A stretch of DNA of 64,000 nucleotides from Marinobacter litoralis (GTDB lineage Bacteria; Pseudomonadota; Gammaproteobacteria; Pseudomonadales; Oleiphilaceae): the NCBI RefSeq assembly GCF_016427555.1, contig NZ_JAELVS010000003.1, forward strand, positions 150,550 through 214,549. Reading direction: 5' to 3'. The position numbers and the translations under genes were made by a program. Numbering within the stretch: position 1 is the first letter of the stretch; every line of letters begins with the position of its first letter. Shown piece by piece: positions 1-6,239 of this stretch. Under the pieces are notes generated by a model that worked only from the letters and a program-made list of their open reading frames with translations, was not told the DNA's origin and searched no databases.

Positions 1-179
1 CGGACAACTGCGCGACTGTTAGGAATTGAAGACAGTTTCGGGCACTGCAACACTTCTTTCACTTTAAACACGTTAATGCCATACACCTGCCGTCCACGGA
101 GCCGAAACAGCAACAGCTCCAGCCGATTCTGGCCGACCAGCTGCGTGCGCTGATTAACGCTTTGAAGTACCCCTGTCAT
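1..179 (-). CDS. cheV: CheV-type chemotaxis coupling protein, N-terminus (partial)
   Basis: Only the first 59 codons are in the window; the gene runs off the left edge. The visible part begins MTGVLQSVNQRTQLVGQNRL and continues with the start of a CheW-like domain (LELLLF, VYGINVFKVKEVL). CheV proteins join a CheW-like domain to a receiver domain and couple chemoreceptors to CheA at the inner membrane. The ATG at 177-179 is preceded by AGGAGC about eight bases upstream. It is divergent from flgA, which is the arrangement known in Pseudomonas. The receiver domain is not visible, so a plain CheW cannot be excluded, but the N-terminal sequence and the flgA neighbour favour CheV. Confidence 0.8.
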   Translation of the reverse strand, partial: MTGVLQSVNQRTQLVGQNRLELLLFRLRGRQVYGINVFKVKEVLQCPKLSSIPNSRAVV

Positions 180-205
180 GTCGTTCTGCTCCTGATTGCC
201 CTAAC

Positions 206-221
206 CGGCACTGATTTTGCT
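206..221 (+). promoter_or_regulatory. Candidate sigma-54 promoter for flgA
   Basis: CGGCAC-TGATT-TTGCT matches the -24/-12 consensus TGGCAC-N5-TTGCT, with GG and GC separated by exactly 10 bases. It lies about 110 bp upstream of flgA in the cheV-flgA intergenic region. Many flagellar genes of polar flagellates depend on RpoN with FleQ or FleR. That this site drives flgA is inference. Confidence 0.5.
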
Positions 222-332
222 TCGTAGCTCAAAGACTCGGATTTCAGCTTAGTGTAACGGCCACAAGCCCAGATTCTTAACTTTTTTTAAAGGGCGACAG
301 GCTTACCGACAGCATAGGACAAAGCACCCAAT

Positions 333-1037
333 ATGCGTACCCTCATTTTATTGACGCTGACACTGGTTTTCAGCGTACCCGTTCTCGGCGAACAGAGCAC
401 AACCGCCAGCGACATCCGGCAGATGGCCGAGCGGTTCTTGCAAGTTTGGGCCGAGGAACAGCAGGGCCTCGGCCGCCGCGTTGCGTATCAAACCGGCAAT
501 GTGGACCGACGTTTGAAACTTGCGCTCTGCGAAGGTGAACCTGAGCTGGAATTTGCCAGTAATCCGTTGCGCACCCCCAGCCCGTCGATTCTCATCAGCT
601 GCGCGGGAAAACGCCCTTGGCGAATGTACGTATCAGCCTCTGTGGAGGTGTACGGCCCGGCGATCGTTGCCGCTCGCCCTCTGACCCGCGGGGAGCGCCT
701 ATCCAGCTCTGCCCTGACCACAAGTGAAGTGCAACTGAACGCCAGTCGCCGTGGCACACTCACCGATATCCAATCCATTCAGGGCATGCTGGTCCGCCGT
801 CCTGTAAAAACCGGCACAGTGTTAACACCGGACTTACTGGAAGCGCCCGATGCCATCGAGCGCGGAGACCATGTTATTATTCTGGCCCGTACCGGTTCTT
901 TTTCAGTGAGCTCCCGAGGCAAAGCCTTGGGCAACGCCAGCATCGGCGAGCAAGTAGTGGTAGAAAATCTACGCTCCGCTCGAACCGTCAAAGCCACGGT
1001 TGTCGCACCGGGACGTGTCGAAATTCCAATGCAGTAA
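333..1037 (+). CDS. flgA: Flagellar basal body P-ring formation protein FlgA
   Basis: This 234-residue protein has a signal peptide (residues 1-19, hydrophobic LILLTLTLVFSVPVLG) and is therefore periplasmic. FlgA is the chaperone needed for FlgI to assemble into the P-ring around the flagellar rod. The C-terminal half is an SAF-type domain (AARPLTRGERLSSSAL, then VRRPVKTGTVLTPDLLEAP) followed by the beta-rich ending with GDHVIILARTGSF and VKATVVAPGRVE, as in the family. Length is normal. It stands between divergent cheV and the flgMN pair; a sigma-54-like element lies about 110 bp upstream. No oddities seen. Confidence 0.95.
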   Translation: MRTLILLTLTLVFSVPVLGEQSTTASDIRQMAERFLQVWAEEQQGLGRRVAYQTGNVDRRLKLALCEGEPELEFASNPLRTPSPSILISCAGKRPWRMYVSASVEVYGPAIVAARPLTRGERLSSSALTTSEVQLNASRRGTLTDIQSIQGMLVRRPVKTGTVLTPDLLEAPDAIERGDHVIILARTGSFSVSSRGKALGNASIGEQVVVENLRSARTVKATVVAPGRVEIPMQ

Positions 1038-1077
1038 GCCGTAAGAAGCCGGGCGGAAATTTTTTTCCTATATTGAC

Positions 1078-1104
1078 TAAAGTCCGGCAACAACTTGCCG
1101 TTAA
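1078..1104 (+). promoter_or_regulatory. Sigma-28 (FliA) promoter of flgMN
   Basis: TAAAGTCC-N11-GCCGTTAA matches the consensus TAAAGTTT-N11-GCCGATAA at 13 of 16 positions, with the exact 15-base spacing between TAAA and the -10 element. It ends 59 bases before the flgM start. A FliA promoter in front of flgM is known in enteric bacteria and Pseudomonas. Confidence 0.8.
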
Positions 1105-1163
1105 CGAGATATAAACCCGAATCCGCCACTGAAAGATGTGGCCCCAGGCAAGCAGGTAATATT

Positions 1164-1484
1164 ATGTCAGTTGACTTAAATGGAATTGGCCCAGGCCAGG
1201 TCAACACCACCAGAACCCAGGCCGACAAGGCGTCAGGCAGCGCCACGACAGCACCCGCCGATCAAGCCAAGGCACAAGGCCCGGCAGCCCGCGGCGAAAA
1301 CGTCAGCCTCAGCAGCCAGGCAAAAAACCTGAAGCAGCTTGAGGAAGAACTTGGCGATTACCCGGAAATGGACGACGATCGCATTGCGGAAATTCGCTCC
1401 GCGCTGGATAACGGCACCTACAAGATTGACGCAGAAAAACTGGCCCAGAAAATGCTTGAGATGGATGAAAGCATTTTCGGGTGA
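1164..1484 (+). CDS. flgM: Anti-sigma-28 factor FlgM
   Basis: FlgM binds FliA (sigma-28) in the cytoplasm and is exported through the finished hook-basal body, releasing late flagellar transcription. The 106-residue product has a disordered, Thr/Ala/Gln-rich N-terminal half (MSVDLNGIGPGQ...) and the conserved sigma-binding C-terminus (DDRIAEIRSALDNGTYKID, ending MLEMDESIFG). The longer open frame begins at 1095, but that would place the start codon inside the sigma-28 promoter, so the ATG at 1164, preceded by GCAGGTAAT, is chosen. It is followed after 7 bases by flgN, so the two are one transcription unit. Confidence 0.93.
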   Translation: MSVDLNGIGPGQVNTTRTQADKASGSATTAPADQAKAQGPAARGENVSLSSQAKNLKQLEEELGDYPEMDDDRIAEIRSALDNGTYKIDAEKLAQKMLEMDESIFG

Positions 1485-1491
1485 GTAGAGT

Positions 1492-1962
1492 ATGGCCGCT
1501 ATCGATGAATTGAAGACTCTTCTACAAGAAGACATCCGCCAGCTGAACGTTCTGGCGGATCTTCTCCTTAGGGAGAAAGAGGCGCTGGCCTCTGCGGATA
1601 TCAATCCCCTGCACGAGCTCACGGAAGAAAAGAACCAGATTCTTGGCGCAATCCGTGATCGAGCTCGCCAGAAGATCCACCACCTTGTGAATATAGGTTA
1701 CCGCCCGGATTCCGGCGAGGCTTCACGCTTTATTCGCGCAGGCGGGATGGAGGACCTGTATCAGCTCTGGAAAGCCGCTGACCAAAAGCTTCGGGAATGT
1801 CAGTCGCTTAATCAGAATAACGGACGCGTGGTTGGCCATCTGCAAAAACGTCTCGCCCGCGTAACCGATATTTTCAGGGGCGCTTCCGGACAACAAAAGC
1901 TCTATGGCGCTCAAGGGCAACAAACCAACGTGTCGAGCGGAACTGTATTTGCCAGCGCTTAA
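1492..1962 (+). CDS. flgN: Flagellar export chaperone FlgN
   Basis: The 156-residue, largely helical protein fits FlgN, the cytoplasmic chaperone that delivers hook-associated proteins FlgK and FlgL to the flagellar export apparatus. The N-terminal helix pair (IDELKTLLQEDIRQLNVLADLLLREKEAL) and the ELTEEKNQIL stretch are typical; the C-terminal tail (GAQGQQTNVSSGTVFASA) is low in structure. It starts 7 bases after flgM, and a strong terminator follows the stop. Sequence conservation in this family is low, so the call rests partly on the flgM neighbour. Confidence 0.9.
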   Translation: MAAIDELKTLLQEDIRQLNVLADLLLREKEALASADINPLHELTEEKNQILGAIRDRARQKIHHLVNIGYRPDSGEASRFIRAGGMEDLYQLWKAADQKLRECQSLNQNNGRVVGHLQKRLARVTDIFRGASGQQKLYGAQGQQTNVSSGTVFASA

Positions 1963-1974
1963 CGTTAGCGTTTC

Positions 1975-2011
1975 AACAAGAAGGCCCGGCAACTAGCCGG
2001 GCCTTCTTGTT
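1975..2011. terminator. Bidirectional intrinsic terminator
   Basis: A perfect 16-bp stem (1975-1990 with 1996-2011) encloses the loop AACTA. The stem begins AACAAGAAGG, so either strand ends in a short run of T. It sits between the convergent flgN and the minus-strand gene ending at 2030 and can serve both. Confidence 0.9.
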
Positions 2012-2029
2012 TTGCACCCGGACAAAGGA

Positions 2030-2782
2030 TTAACGAGTATAAATGGTCATGCTCGACGCGGTATGAAAACGAATATCCTGAATGCTGACGCTGCCCATCG
2101 ATGCGCCATTACCGCCCGCCACCCGGATATTATCCATTCGAATTTCTTCAATACGCTCTGGCAACGCGAGCGATAACGCGCCGTCGTCCCGGATTGAATA
2201 ACGCTCTTCACCCTCCCGGTATTTCACGCCTGATATCGTAAGGTCCGAATCAAGAAAGCTTAGAACCGGCACAAACACGTTGGCCGCCAGCCGCACCCCT
2301 TCAACCGCGTCCAGCCCGATCTCATCTGCACTACCGCCATCGGCATCCGCGGCTTTCTCTGGCATAGCAGCAACTTTCTCGATGCGGTCCAGTAACCCGA
2401 TGTTGCGCTGCCCTGACACAGAAGACATTTCGTCATCGGTCAAAGGGGAAAAACCATGGCCTTCATACAACTGCCCTGCACTGGCGACAGCATCAGCATC
2501 TTCTTTGTCGGTAGTCGAGGCAAACGACACTAACGGTTGAAAAGGCAACGCCACCATCGTGACGAAAGCGGCGGTATTCCGGTATCGGGACTGGTGCTTC
2601 AGTACCCGGACCAAATCCTTTTCACTGATACACCCCGAAGCCACCAGAACCTCACCGAGGCGCTGACCAGAGGTACGCTGCTGCGTCAACGCCTCTTCCA
2701 GCTCCGCTTCGGTCAAATAACCACGATTGATCAACAACCGACCTAGCCGTGACTTCTCTTCAAATCCTCTTTGGACTTTCAC
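2030..2782 (-). CDS. Membrane-anchored MshEN-like domain protein, function unknown
   Basis: The product (250 residues) begins with a GspE/MshE N-terminal-like fold of about 50 residues (SRLGRLLINRGYLTEAELEE ... RLGEVLVASGCISEKDLVRVL). In other proteins such domains bind c-di-GMP or partner subunits. It is followed by a probable membrane segment (about residues 69-86), an acidic linker with the motif LTDDEMSSVSGQ, and a beta-rich C-terminus. No ATPase domain follows, so it is not a pilus or secretion motor. The start is taken as GTG at 2780-2782 because AGGAG lies seven bases upstream; an upstream in-frame ATG would add 12 residues without such a site. A sigma-28-like -10 element lies about 115 bp upstream. 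Function not known to me. Confidence 0.75.
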   Translation of the reverse strand: MKVQRGFEEKSRLGRLLINRGYLTEAELEEALTQQRTSGQRLGEVLVASGCISEKDLVRVLKHQSRYRNTAAFVTMVALPFQPLVSFASTTDKEDADAVASAGQLYEGHGFSPLTDDEMSSVSGQRNIGLLDRIEKVAAMPEKAADADGGSADEIGLDAVEGVRLAANVFVPVLSFLDSDLTISGVKYREGEERYSIRDDGALSLALPERIEEIRMDNIRVAGGNGASMGSVSIQDIRFHTASSMTIYTR

Positions 2783-2898
2783 TCGAGTTCTCCTGTGTTC
2801 GCCATGAACACCGTACAACCAGGCCCGGCATCGTCATTTTTGGTTAAGCTATGGCAAGCGTAGCCGAGAGTAGCCGGACTTGCTGTTTGCTTTTACTC

Positions 2899-2925
2899 TT
2901 ATCGGCGTAAGGATCTGTTAATATC
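2899..2925 (-). promoter_or_regulatory. Possible sigma-28 promoter for the MshEN-domain gene
   Basis: On the minus strand GCCGATAA (2906 to 2899) matches the sigma-28 -10 element at 8 of 8 positions. The -35 position holds GATATTAA, a poor match to TAAAGTTT. It faces the gene starting at 2782. Only half of the promoter is convincing. Confidence 0.35.
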
Positions 2926-2997
2926 GTTAACTGCTTTGTAGCAACTATGATTATGTCACCAATCCCGACACCCACTGAAACAAAGAGCTGCCTTTAA

Positions 2998-3603
2998 ATG
3001 ACAAACTTCGTAAAACAACAATTCCTTGTGATTTATGCCGCATTGTTGGTTATGTCAGCGTTGATTTTCTCCGGCGCAGCACACGCAGACGCCAACAACG
3101 ACTTGCCCAAAGTGCGCTTCGTCACTTCCGAAGGCGCGTTTGAACTTCTTTTACGCCCCGACGTTGCACCCAAAACGGTCGAGAACTTCTTAAGCTATGT
3201 GGACGACGGCTTCTACGACGAAACCATTTTTCACCGAGTCATCGCCGGATTCATGATCCAGGGTGGCGGGTTTACCGCAGATATGGGCCGAAAGCCTACG
3301 AAAGCTCCGATCGTCAACGAAGGTAGTCAAACGCTACCCAACCTGCGCGGCACCATCGCCATGGCGCGAACCAACAATCCTGACTCGGCCACATCGCAAT
3401 TTTTCATCAACGTGGTGGACAATGACTTTTTGAACGCCGGCGTTCGCGGTGCTGGCTACGCTGTATTCGGGAAAGTGACCGAAGGCATGGGCGTAGTGGA
3501 CAAGATTGCCTCGGTACAAACCGGACGAAAGCAAGGCATGGGAGATGTCCCGGTGTCTCCGATCACCATTAAAAGTGTGACACGGGTTTCCGCAGAAGAC
3601 TGA
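2998..3603 (+). CDS. Periplasmic cyclophilin-type peptidyl-prolyl cis-trans isomerase
   Basis: The 201-residue protein carries a signal peptide (about residues 1-31, cleaved near AAHADA) followed by one bacterial cyclophilin domain. Visible family motifs are [49 protein letters not shown] and [17 protein letters not shown], which supply the catalytic Arg and substrate pocket. It should speed folding of proline-containing periplasmic proteins, like PpiA. The stop codon overlaps the mnmC start (TGATG), so the two are probably translationally coupled although their products act in different compartments. Confidence 0.9.
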   Translation: MTNFVKQQFLVIYAALLVMSALIFSGAAHADANNDLPKVRFVTSEGAFELLLRPDVAPKTVENFLSYVDDGFYDETIFHRVIAGFMIQGGGFTADMGRKPTKAPIVNEGSQTLPNLRGTIAMARTNNPDSATSQFFINVVDNDFLNAGVRGAGYAVFGKVTEGMGVVDKIASVQTGRKQGMGDVPVSPITIKSVTRVSAED

Positions 3604-5501
3604 TGGCTTTTACCGGTACCCTAAAACCGCCGGCCACAGCGCCGGCGGATTTAATTTGGCAAGACGGCGTTCCGGAGTCGGCCCGGTTCGGCGATGTCTA
3701 TTTCAATCGCGACGATGGTCTCGCTGAAACCCGCCATGTATTTATTAATCCCAACAGACTGCCCGACCGTTTCGGGAAACTGTCGCATCATGGGCAGTTT
3801 GTCATTGGCGAAACAGGCTTTGGTTCTGGCCTCAGTTTTTTAACGGCGTGGGCGGACTGGAAACAGCAAACAACCAGCCTCGAACACACCGTTCTGCATT
3901 TTGTTTCGTTCGAGCGCTACCCGCTCACCCGTGAACAGCTACAAGCCGCACTGGCCCGCTGGCCTGAACTTTCGGCCCTATCCGACCAACTAATCCGCCA
4001 CTACCCACCTCTTATGAACGGCGTTCATCGGCTGGTTTTCGAGGGCGGCAAAGTCAGGCTAACCCTTTTCTTCGGTGAAGTTCTAAATGGGCTGGGTCAA
4101 CTCTCGTTTCAGGCAGATGCCTGGTTCCTTGATGGCTTTGATCCTCAACACAATCCGGAGATGTGGTCTGATGAGGTGATGCAATCCGTCCGAACTCATA
4201 GCCGGCCGGGCACCACGTTCGCAACATTTACTGCCGTCGGTCGGGTGCGGCGATCTCTTGAAGCGGCGGGGTTCGAGGTTCGAAAACTGCCAGGCTTCGG
4301 CCGTAAAAGAGAAATGCTCTCCGGCACCCTGGCGACAGATACCAATGCCCCGGGTCCTGTAGACAACCCCAATGGCCCCGTCGCCATCATTGGAGCGGGA
4401 ATTGCAGGCACCCTATTAGCCCGAAATCTGGCCGAGCGGGGTCTCCCGGTTTTGCTGATCGACAAAGCCGCCAAAGCGGGCTCCGGGGCATCCGGGAACG
4501 CTCAGGGTGCGCTTTATGCCAAGCTTGGCATTGAATACAACGCGCAAGCCGAACTGGCGGCGACGGCTTTGGCTTTCAGCCAGCGTTACTACCGCCCATG
4601 GCAAGGTGACTTCTGGCACCCGACCGGTTTGTTGCAGCTCGCGACAACGGAAAAAGAGAGTGAGCGCCAGCGAAAATTTTGCGAGCGTAATCAATATCCC
4701 GGAGATTTGCTGACACCTGTAACGGCGAATCAAGCCTCGGAACTCGCCGGCATCGAGATCCCGGTTGAAGGCCTATGGTTTCCGCAGTCAGGCTGGCTTG
4801 AGCCCGCAAAAGCGTGTGACCGCCTGTCCCGACACCCTCTGATTACCACCTTATTTGATTTTGAGGTGCATCGTATTGGGCGCCTGGAACATGGCTGGTG
4901 CATTCAGGATATTCACGGCACAAACCAACAGGTGTCTAAATTGGTCATCGCTTGCGGCCATCAAACGGCCGAGATTGCCCCCGTTACGGGAACGCTCCGG
5001 CTGAAGCCTATTCGCGGGCAAGTCACCTATCTACCCGAGAGCACCGTGACCCCGCCGGCAACCGTTATCTGCGGTTCTAAATATCTGAATCCTGTCGCTC
5101 ATGGCCAAGCGACCACCGGCGCAACCTTCGACATCAGAAATAACAACCCCGAGTTAACCGCCGAAGGTCATCAGGAGAATCTGGATGAACTTCTGCGCAT
5201 GTTGCCCAAGCTGCCAGCAACCCAGATACCCTCAGCCGACGCATTACATGGCCGTGTTGCCTTTCGATGCACCACCCATGATTATCAACCGGTCGCCGGG
5301 GAACTGCGCACAGAATCCGGCGACAAAGTAGAGGGCGCATACCTTTTTACGGGGCTCGGCAGTAAGGGACTGGTTTGGGGGCCGTTGCTGGCAGAATATC
5401 TGGGAGACCTTATCTGCGAACAACCCCTGTGCTTGCCCAGTCATCTTACCCGCCGTGTAGAGACACATCGCCTGTACCCGAAGCGGGAGGCCGGGCAATA
5501 A
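3603..5501 (+). CDS. mnmC: tRNA 5-methylaminomethyl-2-thiouridine biosynthesis bifunctional protein MnmC
   Basis: MnmC finishes the wobble-uridine modification in tRNAs for Lys, Glu and Gln. The C-terminal FAD oxidoreductase removes the carboxymethyl group, and the N-terminal SAM methyltransferase then makes mnm5s2U. The N-terminal region (about 1-245) shows the SAM-binding GETGFGSGLSFL and AWFLDGFDPQHNPEMW; the second domain opens with the Rossmann motif AIIGAGIAGTLLARNLAERG at about residue 260 and ends with a flavin-binding VAFRCTTHDYQPVAG region. Length of 632 residues is normal. It starts one base inside the cyclophilin stop codon. Confidence 0.95.
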   Translation: MAFTGTLKPPATAPADLIWQDGVPESARFGDVYFNRDDGLAETRHVFINPNRLPDRFGKLSHHGQFVIGETGFGSGLSFLTAWADWKQQTTSLEHTVLHFVSFERYPLTREQLQAALARWPELSALSDQLIRHYPPLMNGVHRLVFEGGKVRLTLFFGEVLNGLGQLSFQADAWFLDGFDPQHNPEMWSDEVMQSVRTHSRPGTTFATFTAVGRVRRSLEAAGFEVRKLPGFGRKREMLSGTLATDTNAPGPVDNPNGPVAIIGAGIAGTLLARNLAERGLPVLLIDKAAKAGSGASGNAQGALYAKLGIEYNAQAELAATALAFSQRYYRPWQGDFWHPTGLLQLATTEKESERQRKFCERNQYPGDLLTPVTANQASELAGIEIPVEGLWFPQSGWLEPAKACDRLSRHPLITTLFDFEVHRIGRLEHGWCIQDIHGTNQQVSKLVIACGHQTAEIAPVTGTLRLKPIRGQVTYLPESTVTPPATVICGSKYLNPVAHGQATTGATFDIRNNNPELTAEGHQENLDELLRMLPKLPATQIPSADALHGRVAFRCTTHDYQPVAGELRTESGDKVEGAYLFTGLGSKGLVWGPLLAEYLGDLICEQPLCLPSHLTRRVETHRLYPKREAGQ

Positions 5502-5511
5502 AGCAAATAAC

Positions 5512-5538
5512 TGAAGTTTTCAGCTCTGCAGCCGATAA
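5512..5538 (+). promoter_or_regulatory. Near-consensus sigma-28 (FliA) promoter of the CBS gene
   Basis: TGAAGTTT-N11-GCCGATAA differs from the consensus TAAAGTTT-N11-GCCGATAA at one of 16 bases and has the correct spacer. It lies in the 90-bp gap between mnmC and the CBS-domain gene, 53 bases before that gene's ATG, so transcription would begin near 5546. Confidence 0.8.
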
Positions 5539-5591
5539 ACGGTTAATGACGTTCATAGGGATTTGGCCGATCAGCCACGCAAGGTGTTGTT

Positions 5592-6227
5592 ATGTCTATT
5601 CATGTTAGTGAACCCGGCCGCCCCATCGGCACTCGTCTTCCGGAAATCTTCCGGAACCGCACGGTGGGTGATGTCACAGAACTGGAAGCTTCAAGTGCGC
5701 TTTCGAATACTCACAACGAAGCCACGGATGCCGAGTTCCAGCAAGCGGCTAACAGCGGCCGGCAAAGGGCGCTGCAGCAATATGGTACCGTGGCAGCTGG
5801 TGAACGAAAGGAAGAGCGGGTTTACCTGCCTGTTTCAGAGATCGCGTCACCTGCCCAATTTACGGTACCGGCAACCGCCACGATGGCCCAGGCGCTCGCG
5901 GTGATGGAAGACAATGCCGTACACCATCTGGCGGTTATATCCGAGGATAACATTGCGGGCTTAATCGACTTCAGGTGGCTGCTGAGCTGGATATACGAAA
6001 ACCCGGAGGAAGCACAGACCCAGAGCCTGCTAAACATAGAGTTGCCGGCGTTCCTGACCGCTTTTCCCGAAACCGACGCACACCAATTGGCTCGGCTGAT
6101 GCTGGCCCACCGCTTGAATGCCGCGCTGATCGTCGATGGAACCAGCGGCCAGCCTTCCGGCATTGTCACCAGCACGGATTATTTAAAACTCTATGCCAAC
6201 GCAAGCAGACAAGAAGGGGCGGTGTAA
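5592..6227 (+). CDS. Two-CBS-domain protein, probably FliA-regulated
   Basis: The 211-residue cytoplasmic protein has an N-terminal region of about 80 residues without recognisable motifs, then a CBS pair: first motif around residues 85-135 (VPATATMAQALAVMEDNAVHH, LAVISEDNIAGLIDFRWLL), second around 150-203 (LARLMLAHRLNAALIVD, GIVTSTDYLKLYA). CBS pairs often bind adenosine nucleotides or SAM and regulate a partner; no catalytic domain is attached. The ATG is preceded by AAGGTG. A nearly perfect sigma-28 promoter lies upstream, which links it to flagella or chemotaxis. Function unknown. Confidence 0.85.
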   Translation: MSIHVSEPGRPIGTRLPEIFRNRTVGDVTELEASSALSNTHNEATDAEFQQAANSGRQRALQQYGTVAAGERKEERVYLPVSEIASPAQFTVPATATMAQALAVMEDNAVHHLAVISEDNIAGLIDFRWLLSWIYENPEEAQTQSLLNIELPAFLTAFPETDAHQLARLMLAHRLNAALIVDGTSGQPSGIVTSTDYLKLYANASRQEGAV

Positions 6228-6235
6228 TCCGCCCC
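6216..6235. other. Hairpin enclosing the CBS-gene stop codon
   Basis: GGGGCGG-TGTAAT-CCGCCCC forms a perfect 7-bp GC stem whose loop contains the TAA stop. There is no U-tract on either strand, so it is a weak candidate for an intrinsic terminator between the convergent CBS gene and the lipoprotein gene. Confidence 0.4.
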
Positions 6236-6239
6236 GGCA

